Assembly: GCF_051251695.1 (NCBI RefSeq)
Contig: NZ_JBPOEU010000005.1
Location: 106,764-170,763, forward strand
Source of the DNA: Maritalea sp051251695
GTDB taxonomy: Bacteria > Pseudomonadota > Alphaproteobacteria > Rhizobiales > Devosiaceae
DNA: 64,000 nucleotides
Reading direction: 5' to 3'
How positions within the stretch are numbered: position 1 is the first letter of the stretch; every line of letters begins with the position of its first letter. The translations under genes were made by a program, and so were the position numbers. Under the pieces are notes generated by a model that saw only the letters and a program-made list of their open reading frames with translations, was not told the DNA's origin and did not search any database. This document shows positions 35,438-44,417 of the stretch, in pieces.

Positions 35438-36196
35438 TTACCGTTTGCCGCCGTCAATTACTGAAAGGTGAGCATAACGTCGCGCACTTAAACCAAATAC
35501 TGTTGATGACTGACCATAGTTTGAACGAATATCGATGACATCTTCGCTGTCATGAAAATCAACGTCAGTGCTGAGGTCTCGCCCGGAAAACTCGGATTTT
35601 TGGTCGTCTGGCCAGATCAAGCGTAAGCCGGTGATCCGCTGTTCCATGATGGGCTGAGTGCCAAACCATAATGGTTCTTCAAATGCTGTAATGGAGCCGA
35701 TAATTCTTTTGTTGGTTGACCCATTGTGACGAAGGGGAAGCAAAATTGTTTCAAATGTCAGTTGGGCGTTGTGCTGGCTGGTGCCGTTAAACGTTACCAA
35801 TGCCGCCGCGTGATCATCTGTTACAGCCTTGATCAGCGTTTCAATCGCATCCTTGTCGCGGCGGTGCCACAAATCGATGAATGATCGGTTTTTTAGCTCG
35901 CGACAATAGGTCGAACAGATATGGGAGCCAGCCAGACGGAAATTAAATGTGTCGTGGTCGGGGGAGGCTTCCAAAATAAAGGTATTTGCTAGTGCATTGC
36001 GTATCTTTGTTGGATCGACGTCACGACGCTCCGGTGCGCTGCGCGTACCACGTAGTTCGTTCCAATAATTGTACAACCGCTGCGTGCTTTGCATTTGCAT
36101 GTCAGTCATATTCCCCGCATTCAAATTGTCCGGCGCCGTTTCATCGACGATCAGTTCGTTTAGGCTTTTAAGATTTGCTTCACCAACCTGAACCAT
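35438..36196 (-). CDS. PAS_5 family sensory protein
   Basis: 252-residue PAS-fold protein: LYNYWNELRGTRSAPERRDVD, TFILEASPDHDTFNFRLAGS, and CRELKNRSFIDLW, a pattern of Rhizobiales PAS_5 proteins (PF07310). The first ATG is used; an ATG at 36109 next to GGGGAA is a good alternative and fits shorter relatives. The ligand and output are unknown. It is divergent from the rhomboid gene. Confidence 0.8.
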   Translation of the reverse strand: MVQVGEANLKSLNELIVDETAPDNLNAGNMTDMQMQSTQRLYNYWNELRGTRSAPERRDVDPTKIRNALANTFILEASPDHDTFNFRLAGSHICSTYCRELKNRSFIDLWHRRDKDAIETLIKAVTDDHAAALVTFNGTSQHNAQLTFETILLPLRHNGSTNKRIIGSITAFEEPLWFGTQPIMEQRITGLRLIWPDDQKSEFSGRDLSTDVDFHDSEDVIDIRSNYGQSSTVFGLSARRYAHLSVIDGGKR

Positions 36197-36299
36197 TTGG
36201 CAGGAAAAATCGCCCTTAAAGCTTTATTAAGGTTAACGCGGACGACGGCTGTGGAAAAAACCAAAAAGAACGGGCATAAGGGTGAAATAAGGAGCACAC

Positions 36300-37037
36300 A
36301 TGAATTTCCCACCCGAGCAAAACGACCCGCAAAAACCACAAGGGCAGCCGCCAGCATTCAATTTGCCGTTTATCGTGACGATAACCGTTGGATTGCTGTT
36401 TCTCATTCATCTTGCTGCGACGTTGATGTTGAGTGCTGATTCTTATGATCTGCTCTTCGTGCAGTTCGGATATATTACCCAGCGCGATTTGTTACCTGTG
36501 GAGCTTCGCGGTGGCGAGTTCGCGCGGTATTACTCTTTGTTTTCACACGCTTTTTTGCATGTTGGGTGGCAACATTTGATCTTCAATATAGCGTGGCTGG
36601 TGGTTTTTGGCAGTCCTGTCGCACAGCGATATGGCAATATTGGATTTATTGCGGTTTTTCTGTTTGGCTCGGCGGTTGGCGCGCTTGTTTTCGCTGCGAT
36701 GTCTGGTGGTGGATTTTCAGTGTTGATTGGGGCATCTGGCGCGGTATCTGCCTTTATTGGCGGGGCGACTCGTTTCGTGTTTCAACCACCCCAAACAAGA
36801 CTAAACCCTGAGACCGGTGAGGTCGTTGTGGTGGGTCGAAAACTGGCGAGTTTGATCGAAATAGTTAAGAACAAACGGGCGTTTGGCTTCGCGGGCTTCT
36901 GGCTGGTATTAAACGTAGTTTTCGGGGTTGCACCCGGTTTAATGGGCGTTGACGGCTCTGTGGCATGGCAAGCGCACCTGGGTGGATTTGTAGCTGGTTA
37001 CTTCATGGTGGCGTGGTTAGAACACCGCGCGTTTTAG
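36300..37037 (+). CDS. Rhomboid family intramembrane serine protease
   Basis: 245-residue six-helix rhomboid: HAFLHVGWQHLIFNIAWL (HxxxN support), the catalytic Ser in LIGASGAVSAFIGG and the catalytic His in AWQAHLGGFVAGYF. It cleaves membrane proteins within the bilayer; targets unknown. A short proline-rich N-terminus precedes the first helix. It ends 3 bp from the convergent hisI stop. Confidence 0.93.
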   Translation: MNFPPEQNDPQKPQGQPPAFNLPFIVTITVGLLFLIHLAATLMLSADSYDLLFVQFGYITQRDLLPVELRGGEFARYYSLFSHAFLHVGWQHLIFNIAWLVVFGSPVAQRYGNIGFIAVFLFGSAVGALVFAAMSGGGFSVLIGASGAVSAFIGGATRFVFQPPQTRLNPETGEVVVVGRKLASLIEIVKNKRAFGFAGFWLVLNVVFGVAPGLMGVDGSVAWQAHLGGFVAGYFMVAWLEHRAF

Positions 37038-37040
37038 CAA

Positions 37041-37490
37041 TTATTTGTTGTAAACGTCCTTGGGATCGAACAGTGGCTGCATACCAAGGTCAGCTAACTT
37101 AGCTTTGCCGTTTTCAACAACAACTTTACGGTAGAGACAAGATTTTCGCCCGGTATGGCAGGCAGCGCCGGTGCCGGTTTGAAGAGCCAGAATTTGCAGA
37201 ATATCCTGATCACAATCGGTGCGCATTTCGACCAATTGCTGTAGTTCGCCGGAACTTTCGCCTTTTTTCCAAAGACTTTGGCGCGAGCGTGAAAAATAAT
37301 GCACGAAACCGGTTTCTAACGTCAGGCTGATCGCTTGTTCGTTCATATAGGCGGCCATCAAAACTTCGTTGGTCTGCGCGTCGCATGTGACAGCGAGAAT
37401 TAGGCCGTTATTGTCGAAACGAGGGGCAAAAATGTCCCCCGCCTCAATTTCAGATTTGGTCAGCGTCGTTTGGTCGTTAAATTCAGCCAT
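37041..37490 (-). CDS. hisI: Phosphoribosyl-AMP cyclohydrolase
   Basis: 149-residue histidine-synthesis enzyme (step 3) opening the purine ring of PR-AMP. Zn/Mg ligands are visible: RTDCDQDILQI and the CHTGRKSCLYR pair of cysteines; the start EVLMAAYMNEQAISLTLETG is standard. The PR-ATP pyrophosphohydrolase domain (hisE) is absent here, so it is encoded elsewhere. Confidence 0.96.
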   Translation of the reverse strand: MAEFNDQTTLTKSEIEAGDIFAPRFDNNGLILAVTCDAQTNEVLMAAYMNEQAISLTLETGFVHYFSRSRQSLWKKGESSGELQQLVEMRTDCDQDILQILALQTGTGAACHTGRKSCLYRKVVVENGKAKLADLGMQPLFDPKDVYNK

Positions 37491-37522
37491 TGTTTTCCGG
37501 CAATCTAAATGGGTAAGCGCAA

Positions 37523-38152
37523 CTAGCTTTTACCCATATTCAGGAGGGAGAAGAAACGTTGTTGCTCCATCATTTCTTCTGCGAAAACACCCGTAAAGCG
37601 TTGAGTTACAGTGGAAGCGCCATGTTTTTTCACGCCTCTAAGGGACATGCACATGTGTTCTGCTTCAAGCATCACGGCAGCGCCACGCGGGTTAAGCGCT
37701 TCATTTATGGCATCAATGATTTGTGCGGTCAGTGTTTCTTGGGTCTGTAGGCGTTTTGCAAAAACGTCAGTTACGCGGGCAAGCTTTGACAAGCCAACAA
37801 CGCCATCGGTCGGTAAATACGCAATGTGTGCTTTGCCGACAAACGGCACCATATGATGCTCACAATGTGAGAAAAACGGAATGTCTTTGACGAACACAAT
37901 GTCATCATATCCGCCCACTTCATCAAAGGTACGGCTTAGGGTTTCAAGGGGATCTTGGGTGTAGCCTTGGAACAGTTCTTCATATGCACGCACAACGCGC
38001 CCAGGGGTATCTAAAAGCCCCTCCCGCTTTGGGTCATCTCCGGCCCACGCAATTAGGGTGCGTACCGCGGCTTCCGCTTCTGCGCGAGAAGGGCGATCTT
38101 TTTGAACTTGTACGTCAATAGCTGGTTTTAATGGTTTGGCGGTCGCATCCAT
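37523..38152 (-). CDS. folE: GTP cyclohydrolase I
   Basis: 209-residue enzyme making dihydroneopterin triphosphate from GTP for folate. It shows REGLLDTPGRVVRAYEELF, the zinc ligands Cys/His in FFSHCEHHMVPFVGKAHIAY and a later Cys in MLEAEHMCMSLRGVKK. The ATG at 38152 follows AGGAG; the long upstream open frame is not coding. Divergent from the IscU-like gene. Confidence 0.97.
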   Translation of the reverse strand: MDATAKPLKPAIDVQVQKDRPSRAEAEAAVRTLIAWAGDDPKREGLLDTPGRVVRAYEELFQGYTQDPLETLSRTFDEVGGYDDIVFVKDIPFFSHCEHHMVPFVGKAHIAYLPTDGVVGLSKLARVTDVFAKRLQTQETLTAQIIDAINEALNPRGAAVMLEAEHMCMSLRGVKKHGASTVTQRFTGVFAEEMMEQQRFFSLLNMGKS

Positions 38153-38324
38153 GGTGATCTCCTGGTGGCGTCGACCTTTAATACGCACACAACGGCTGAA
38201 CGGTTTACAATTTCGTAACGCCTTAAACGAAATTACCGAGCATTGGTGTTTCTCACTTCTCGCCCTATATAAGGTAATGGTGTGACAATAAACAAGTGCA
38301 TACCCATTTTGTGATGGCGAATTG

Positions 38325-38774
38325 ATGAGCATAAATCAGATTTACAGCGACAGAATTTTGGAACTAGCGGGTAATTTGCCGCAAACGACGCCACTGGTGG
38401 CGCCGGACGCTGAAGCGCGGCGCGTTTCGCGCATTTGCGGGTCCAGCATTGATGTGCAATTGGCGATAGAAAACGACCATATCGTTGACTATGCGCATGA
38501 AGTGAATGCCTGCGCATTGGGGCAAACGTCTGCCTCAATTGTCGCCCAGCAAATTATCGGGTCCAGTATTGATGAGCTGCGCGCCGTTCGAACGCAAATG
38601 ATTGCCATGCTAAAAGAGGATGGTCCTCCGCCGACCGAAAAGTGGGAAGATTTGAAATATTTGGAGCCTGTGAAAGACTATAAGCCACGTCATACATCAA
38701 CATTGCTCGTGTTCGAAGCGGTTGTGGATGCGATTGATCAATATGAAGCTCAGCAAAAAGAGCGCGTTGTATAA
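38325..38774 (+). CDS. IscU/NifU N-terminal-like iron-sulfur scaffold protein
   Basis: 149-residue protein similar to the IscU/SufU scaffold fold: DAEARRVSRICGSSIDVQL (first Cys), VNACALGQTSASIVAQQ (second Cys) and a final His/Glu-rich helix, but the third canonical Cys is not obvious. These proteins assemble and pass on Fe-S clusters. It overlaps the yidD start by 1 bp, so the two are coupled. This pair is frequent in Rhizobiales. Confidence 0.85.
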   Translation: MSINQIYSDRILELAGNLPQTTPLVAPDAEARRVSRICGSSIDVQLAIENDHIVDYAHEVNACALGQTSASIVAQQIIGSSIDELRAVRTQMIAMLKEDGPPPTEKWEDLKYLEPVKDYKPRHTSTLLVFEAVVDAIDQYEAQQKERVV

Positions 38775-39076
38775 TGCTCAAATTGGTTGGCACAGTCATT
38801 GACTTTCCATTCAGATGGGCGGCAATCGGGCTTATTCTTATCTATCGCTACAGTCTTTCCGCCTTTACCGGCCGCACCTGTCGTCATGCGCCAACCTGTT
38901 CGGAGTTCACCCTAGAAGCCATAAAAAAGTATGGCTTTTGGCCGGGTGGTTGGATTGGCGCCGCTAGAATCTATCGCTGCCGGCCCGGTGGCAGTGATGG
39001 ATTTGACCCAATTCCAGAAAATTTGCCCTCAATTGGCCGTTGGTACGCGCCTTGGCGATTTGGGCGCTGGAAATAA
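38774..39076 (+). CDS. yidD: Membrane protein insertion efficiency factor YidD
   Basis: 100-residue short membrane-associated protein of the DUF37 family with the signature YRYSLSAFTGRTCRHAPTCSEF and KYGFWPGGWIGAARIYRCRP (Cys-rich, Arg-rich). It helps insertion of membrane proteins via YidC. The C-terminus DPIPENLPS is conserved. Confidence 0.96.
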   Translation: MLKLVGTVIDFPFRWAAIGLILIYRYSLSAFTGRTCRHAPTCSEFTLEAIKKYGFWPGGWIGAARIYRCRPGGSDGFDPIPENLPSIGRWYAPWRFGRWK

Positions 39077-39162
39077 TTCTAAAACATGTTAAAGCAACTT
39101 TTCTGACCGATCACACAGCAATAATGCTGGCGTGGCGATATTGATTGAAGTGGAGAAAGATC

Positions 39163-41121
39163 ATGGTCAATGTGTCGTTTCCTGATGGTGCTGTTCGGGA
39201 ATATCCTGCAGGTACCACCGGCACCACCATCGTAAATTCCATTTCAAAATCGCTGGCGAAAAAGACGGTCGCGATGCGGGTGGAAGGCGAGATTGTTGAT
39301 CTGGCGCAACCGTTTGAAAAAGACGGCACAATTGAGTTTGTGTTGCGTGATGACGAAGCCGCGCTGGAACTTATCCGGCACGACTGCGCGCACGTACTCG
39401 CGGAAGCTGTACAAGAGTTGTGGCCTGACACACAGGTAACAATTGGACCGTCAATCGAGAACGGGTTCTATTACGATTTTGCACGCGACCAGCATTTCAC
39501 AGAGCAAGATTTTGTCGTCATCGAAAAGAAGATGCGCCAGATTATTGAACGTGGTGCTGAGTTCACCAGAGAAGTTTGGGATCGCGATGAAGCAAAACGC
39601 GTATTTAAGGCCAAGGGCGAAGAGTACAAAGTTGAGCTGATCGACGCGATTGCGGCTGATGAAGATGTCAAAATCTACAAGCAAGGCCAATGGATGGATG
39701 TTTGTCGTGGGCCGCATATGCGCACAACAAAAGACATCGGCGTTGCGTTTAAACTGACCAAAGTGGCTGGTGCTTATTGGCGCGGCGACAGCAACAATAA
39801 GATGTTGTCACGTATTTATGGCACGGCTTGGGCAAACCAAAAGCAGCTTGATGCATATCTTCATATGATTGAAGAAGCAGAAAAGCGCGATCACCGGAAA
39901 TTGGGCAAGGAAATGGACTTGTTCCATTTGCAAGAAGAAGCCCAAGGTTCAGTGTTTTGGCACCCAAAAGGCTTCACCATCTATAACCAGATGGAACAAT
40001 ATATCCGCCGTAAGGTGGGCAATGCTGGTTATGGCGAGGTGAAAACACCGCAATTGATGGACAGCAAGCTTTGGGAAAAATCCGGCCACTGGTCAAAGTT
40101 CCGCGAAGACATGTTTGTGGTGCCTGATATTGAGTTTTCATCTGATTCTGAGCATTTGGAAGTAGAACAGGACGCAAAATTGTTGGCGCTAAAGCCAATG
40201 AATTGCCCAGCCCATATCCAGATTTTCAATCAGGGCATTAAATCATACCGTGATTTGCCGTTGCGGATGGCCGAGTTTGGGTGTTGTCACCGGAACGAGG
40301 CGCATGGCGCGTTGCATGGCTTGATGCGTGTGCGTCAGATGACCCAAGATGATGGTCACATTTTCTGTCGTGAAGATCAGGTGACTTCTGAAACCGAAGC
40401 GTTCTGCGCGTTGCTTGATTCTGTCTATGAGGATATGGGCTTTACCGAAGTCAAAATCTTGTTGGCGACCCGACCTGAAATGCGGGCGGGGACCGACGAT
40501 GTTTGGGACTTAGCGGAAAAGGGCCTTGGCGATGCATTGCGTGCCACTGGTCGTGAATTTGAAATTGCAGAAGGCGATGGCGCGTTTTATGGGCCAAAAC
40601 TAGAATTCCACCTAAAAGACGCGATTGGTCGGTCTTGGCAGTGTGGTACGTTGCAACTCGACTTTGTGTTGCCTGAACGTCTGGGTGCTTCATATATTGC
40701 TGAGGACAGCTCTCGTCAGGTACCAGTGATGTTGCACCGCGCCGTACTGGGTACGTTGGAACGGTTCATTGGGATTTTGATTGAAAACCATGCGGGGCGG
40801 ATGCCGATGTGGTTGGCACCGACCCAAGCTGTGGTTGCCACCATCATTTCCGATGTGGACCCGGCAGCCTTGGCGGTTGTTGAAAAGCTAAAAGCTGCAG
40901 GCATTCGGGTTGAAACCGATTTCCGCAACGAAAAGATCAACTACAAAGTGCGTGAGCATTCGACGAACAAAGTGCCGGCAATTCTAGTCCTCGGCGAGCG
41001 CGAGGCAAACGAAGGTACAGTTTCCGTTCGCCGCTTGGGGGAACAAGGCCAAAAGGTCATGCCCGTCGAGGACGCGATTGCTAGTTTGGTGGAAGAGGGA
41101 ACCCCGCCAGACCTACGCTAG
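39163..41121 (+). CDS. thrS: Threonyl-tRNA synthetase
   Basis: 652-residue class II aminoacyl-tRNA synthetase. It has an N-terminal TGS-like domain (VNVSFPDGAVREYPAG), the editing domain with HDCAHVLAEAVQELWP, the catalytic core (MNCPAHIQIFNQG, the Zn-site Cys in that segment) and motif 2/3 (RMAEFGCCHRNEAHGALHG; APTQAVVATI anticodon domain). The ATG at 39163 has GTGGAG upstream. Near-universal housekeeping gene; no T-box or leader is seen in this Gram-negative. Confidence 0.98.
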   Translation: MVNVSFPDGAVREYPAGTTGTTIVNSISKSLAKKTVAMRVEGEIVDLAQPFEKDGTIEFVLRDDEAALELIRHDCAHVLAEAVQELWPDTQVTIGPSIENGFYYDFARDQHFTEQDFVVIEKKMRQIIERGAEFTREVWDRDEAKRVFKAKGEEYKVELIDAIAADEDVKIYKQGQWMDVCRGPHMRTTKDIGVAFKLTKVAGAYWRGDSNNKMLSRIYGTAWANQKQLDAYLHMIEEAEKRDHRKLGKEMDLFHLQEEAQGSVFWHPKGFTIYNQMEQYIRRKVGNAGYGEVKTPQLMDSKLWEKSGHWSKFREDMFVVPDIEFSSDSEHLEVEQDAKLLALKPMNCPAHIQIFNQGIKSYRDLPLRMAEFGCCHRNEAHGALHGLMRVRQMTQDDGHIFCREDQVTSETEAFCALLDSVYEDMGFTEVKILLATRPEMRAGTDDVWDLAEKGLGDALRATGREFEIAEGDGAFYGPKLEFHLKDAIGRSWQCGTLQLDFVLPERLGASYIAEDSSRQVPVMLHRAVLGTLERFIGILIENHAGRMPMWLAPTQAVVATIISDVDPAALAVVEKLKAAGIRVETDFRNEKINYKVREHSTNKVPAILVLGEREANEGTVSVRRLGEQGQKVMPVEDAIASLVEEGTPPDLR

Positions 41122-41142
41122 CAATTTTTGAATGAGCTTACT

Positions 41143-41652
41143 TTATAAGGCGGCGTTTATTTTTTGGCCTTTTGCCTTGGAATAAGTGCCGCTTACCGTT
41201 TCAAGTACCTTGCCATTTTTGTCGATCACCACCGCATGAATGGTGTTGGTGCCGCTAACGCCAATTTTGCGGTTAAATGTGCCCACATTGGTAAAAAGCG
41301 TGATGGTCTTGGCGCGCGTGGATTTGCTGGTAATGCCAGAGCGCATGCCGTTATTGATAAAGCCGCTCATCAATCCATAGCCCGATGAAATCACCGGTGT
41401 CTCATAAAATTTAACACCTGATTTTTTTGCAGCCTGCTGCAAAAACGGTAGCCATGTATTGACGTCATCTTGTTGTTTTTGCGAATAGGCAATCATTACG
41501 ATTGAACGACGTGCTCCGAAGTCGCCAGGTAAATTCATTTTGACTTCGTTCAGGTTTTTAGCGCTGATTGATGGAAATTGACCAGCAAGTGCCGTACCTG
41601 AAAATGTTAGAAGAACGACTAAAAATGCTGTGAAAATGTTGAGTTTTTTCAT
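41143..41652 (-). CDS. Exported hypothetical protein, possibly thioredoxin-like
   Basis: 169-residue protein with a signal peptide (FTAFLVVLLTFSGTALA). The mature part runs LPGDFGARRSIVMIAYSQKQ, a pattern seen in thioredoxin-like proteins that lack the CxxC; no catalytic Cys is present. GGGAGC precedes the ATG at 41652. It is convergent with thrS, 22 bp away. Function unknown. Confidence 0.7.
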   Translation of the reverse strand: MKKLNIFTAFLVVLLTFSGTALAGQFPSISAKNLNEVKMNLPGDFGARRSIVMIAYSQKQQDDVNTWLPFLQQAAKKSGVKFYETPVISSGYGLMSGFINNGMRSGITSKSTRAKTITLFTNVGTFNRKIGVSGTNTIHAVVIDKNGKVLETVSGTYSKAKGQKINAAL

Positions 41653-41702
41653 TATTTTTGCTCCCGCAGTTGAACCATATACGCGGTGCATAACTGATTG
41701 GA

Positions 41703-42680
41703 TCAGTTTGAAATCACCAGCATTTCGATTTCGCGGGGCAGGCCGGGAACAATTTCGAACTCGCGATTAAAAACGCGCGTACCCAATTTGGCGATCAAGA
41801 TGTATTCGCCTTGTTCCAACACTGTTTGTGGGAATGCGTTTTTCTCTTCGTGAATGGTCACACCGTCTGGTGTTTTAATGGTCCATTCGGTATCTGCAAT
41901 CGCTTCGCCACCCGGCTCTGACACAAGTTTAAACGTTGCCAATGCGGCTTTATGATAAAGCGTGGCGGATGTGAGTTGGCCGGGTTCAACGCGCAGATCT
42001 GCTTTGGCCGTCGCGTTGACGTCGCCGAAATGGGAAACCACGCTATAGGTTCCAGAATTTAGGTGCAGCACTTTGCCCGGAGCAACCGACTGGGCAACGA
42101 TTCTCTGTCCGCCTTCGGCGCTATCCGCGTAAACCGTAAAACGGAGCCATCGGTTGGGAATGGAGATATCTCCGGTGACCGCTGCATTTAGTTGTAGCCC
42201 GCCAGCGTTCAAAATGAGTTCAATTTGATTGGGGCCTTCAACAACATTGATCGTGTCGGATGCCTGAGCTCTGCCAAACGAAGCATGTGCAATATAATCG
42301 CCGGGCGCTAAGCCGAAACTGGCTGTTGCATCTTTGGAGCGTGTAATAAGCTCAAGCTCACCGTTTTCATTGGGCAATATCGAATAAATCCGCCACTCCA
42401 CTCCGTTTGGAATGAATGGGCCATCCTCAGCAACCCGCGCACTAATGCTGACGGGTTGTGGGTCGCCTTTTGGTTGTTGTGGCATTGAATTATTTTTAGG
42501 GTCTGTCGCGTCCCCAGCGGTCGGCGCGGTGATGTCCTGATTCGGATTTGACGTAGAACTATTTGAATTGTCGAATGTTTCGGGCCTGGTGGGAGGCACG
42601 GGTGCGCTTTCTTGTGCATAAGAGGGTACACCGAAAACGAGTGTTAAAACACTGATTGCTAGCCAAATTTTGTTGTTCAT
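41703..42680 (-). CDS. Exported repeat-containing hypothetical protein
   Basis: 325 residues with a signal peptide (MNNKIWLAISVLTLVFG), a proline/serine-rich linker (about 25-75) and three to four similar beta-rich units with a repeated pattern of the type APGDYIAHASFGRA and NSGTYSVVSHFGDV. Similar proteins occur in Rhizobiales without known function. Probably periplasmic or surface-associated. Confidence 0.7.
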   Translation of the reverse strand: MNNKIWLAISVLTLVFGVPSYAQESAPVPPTRPETFDNSNSSTSNPNQDITAPTAGDATDPKNNSMPQQPKGDPQPVSISARVAEDGPFIPNGVEWRIYSILPNENGELELITRSKDATASFGLAPGDYIAHASFGRAQASDTINVVEGPNQIELILNAGGLQLNAAVTGDISIPNRWLRFTVYADSAEGGQRIVAQSVAPGKVLHLNSGTYSVVSHFGDVNATAKADLRVEPGQLTSATLYHKAALATFKLVSEPGGEAIADTEWTIKTPDGVTIHEEKNAFPQTVLEQGEYILIAKLGTRVFNREFEIVPGLPREIEMLVISN

Positions 42681-42712
42681 GTGCGCCGCGCTTGCAATTA
42701 AAACCTGATAAA

Positions 42713-42730
42713 GAGTTGGCTGACCAACTC
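42713..42730. promoter_or_regulatory. Short perfect inverted repeat between divergent genes
   Basis: GAGTTGG (42713-42719) and CCAACTC (42724-42730) with a 4-bp spacer lie in the 146-bp divergent gap before the exported protein (minus) and the nitroreductase (plus). It could be an operator, but no adjacent regulator supports this. Confidence 0.25.
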
Positions 42731-42826
42731 ACAATCATATTTCAATCCTGTTTGGATTTAGTTTGCGGCTAAGCTATGGCATAAACAGTTGATATTTTCA
42801 AAATTGTGTGAGGTTTGAAGTAACAA

Positions 42827-43405
42827 ATGAGCGAAAACCGCCAGCTTGTGGATTATTTGAAGACGCGCCGGTCAATAACCGCGTCGTTTTTGGCCGAACC
42901 CGGACCAAGCGAAAGCCAATTGGCCGAACTATTTGAAATTGCAACGCGGGTTCCGGATCACGGGAAGATTGTGCCATGGCGTCTTGTTGTTATTGCCGGG
43001 GCTGAGCGTGCAAAAGCCGGTGAGAAATTGGCCGAGCTGATGTTGCAACGTAATCCTGAAACTCCAAACGAGCTTTTGGATGCAGAACGTAATCGGTTTT
43101 TGCCAGCGCCACTGACCATTGGGGTTATTTCAACCGCAAAATTGCATGCAAAGGTGCCAAAAATTGAACAGGAACTGTCGGCAGGTTGTGTTTGCTTCAA
43201 TTTATTGCACGGGGCAAATGCGCTAGGATTTGCTGCCCATTGGGTTACAAGGTGGTTTGCATTTGATGTGGATGCAGCCAAAATTTTGGGTGCGAAAACC
43301 GACGAGTATTTTGCAGGCTTTATCCACATTGGTACGCCAACCGTTGCGCCACAAGAACGGCCACGCCCCGCAGTGGAAGATGTTGTACAATATTGGCGTG
43401 GTTAA
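42827..43405 (+). CDS. Nitroreductase family protein (YdjA-like)
   Basis: 192-residue FMN enzyme of the nitroreductase fold: TRRSITASFLAEPGPSES near the start and RVPDHGKIVPWRLVV, typical of the YdjA/TM1586 group; later LGFAAHWVTRWFAFD and HIGTPTVAPQERPRP. It reduces nitro- or quinone-type compounds with NAD(P)H; the natural substrate is unknown. Confidence 0.87.
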   Translation: MSENRQLVDYLKTRRSITASFLAEPGPSESQLAELFEIATRVPDHGKIVPWRLVVIAGAERAKAGEKLAELMLQRNPETPNELLDAERNRFLPAPLTIGVISTAKLHAKVPKIEQELSAGCVCFNLLHGANALGFAAHWVTRWFAFDVDAAKILGAKTDEYFAGFIHIGTPTVAPQERPRPAVEDVVQYWRG

Positions 43406-43469
43406 CAATTGTTTAACGACGTTTATGCTTTGTTAAAGTTGATCCAATGCTACAAAAGTTGAAAATATC

Positions 43470-44330
43470 ATGTCTGGTGTAAAGCCGGTTCAAGTGCCCC
43501 TCCATCTTACTCAGGCTTTATCTAAGGCCGGGGACAAGAATGGTGTGGATTTTGACTATTTGCTGCAAACGGCAATGCGTGAAAGTTCGCTCAATCCGGA
43601 AGCCAAGGCCAAGACATCGAGTGCTGTTGGTCTATTTCAGTTTATTGAGGGCACTTGGCTGGAGGTCATCAAAGAAGAGGGTCCCAAGCTTGGGTATGGC
43701 TCGATTGCGGATAAAATTGAGCGCACATCGGACGGATACGAAGTTCGCGACAATAAGCTGAAGGCTGGCATTTTGTCCCTTCGCGAAAACCCGGAAATGT
43801 CTGCGGATTTGGCGGCAGCATTTACCCGGCGTAACGGGCAATATTTGCAAGAAAAATTTGGTCGGATGCCATCACCTGGTGAATTGTATATTGCGCACTT
43901 TATGGGCGCGCGGGGTGCTGAAAAGTTCTTTGACCTTGGTTTAAGCCAACCCAATTCTATTGCTGCAGAGCGCTTTCCCTCACAGGCAAAAGCCAACAAA
44001 TCTATCTTTTATGAAGGTGGTCGACCTCGGACGATCAAGCAAGTTTATCAAGTACTTGTGGCCAAGCACCAAGAGTTGGGGCCATCACAAGCCGCACAAA
44101 GCTCTGCGGCCTTTGCAGCGCAACAAATGGCAGTTGCACCCACGGGACCGTTTTCCGTTGGCAATGCAAAAAAACCGGTCACGCCTTTTGAATCTCTTTA
44201 CCGTACGCCGGCCGCTGATGCTTTACCCAGTCGAATTGGGCCGCCTGCATTAAAAGAGCAGGATAAGGTGGTTGAAGAAGATTTGGCGGCGCGAACGCAG
44301 TCGTTTTTCTCTCGGTTCTATAGCAACTAA
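43470..44330 (+). CDS. Lytic transglycosylase-like (SLT) domain protein
   Basis: 286-residue protein: the SLT catalytic part carries DFDYLLQTAMRESSLNP with the active Glu, then SSAVGLFQFIEGTWLEV, and YIAHFMGARGAEKF. It cleaves the glycan strands of peptidoglycan. No signal peptide is seen at the N-terminus (MSGVKPVQVPLH), so it may be exported differently, for example through a flagellar or secretion apparatus. The C-terminal part is low-complexity, ending RTQSFFSRFYSN. It precedes a DUF2336 gene. Confidence 0.85.
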   Translation: MSGVKPVQVPLHLTQALSKAGDKNGVDFDYLLQTAMRESSLNPEAKAKTSSAVGLFQFIEGTWLEVIKEEGPKLGYGSIADKIERTSDGYEVRDNKLKAGILSLRENPEMSADLAAAFTRRNGQYLQEKFGRMPSPGELYIAHFMGARGAEKFFDLGLSQPNSIAAERFPSQAKANKSIFYEGGRPRTIKQVYQVLVAKHQELGPSQAAQSSAAFAAQQMAVAPTGPFSVGNAKKPVTPFESLYRTPAADALPSRIGPPALKEQDKVVEEDLAARTQSFFSRFYSN

Positions 44331-44417
44331 AATCGCGAAATTTTATGGTGAACGCTTCATTAAACCTTCGCGGGTAAGCTCGCCTTAGTTTTCTTTGTGT
44401 TGTGTAAAGGCGCTAGC

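Noticed and set aside
38881..38900. Cys-rich yidD segment as a zinc finger
   Set aside because: The pattern is the YidD family signature itself.
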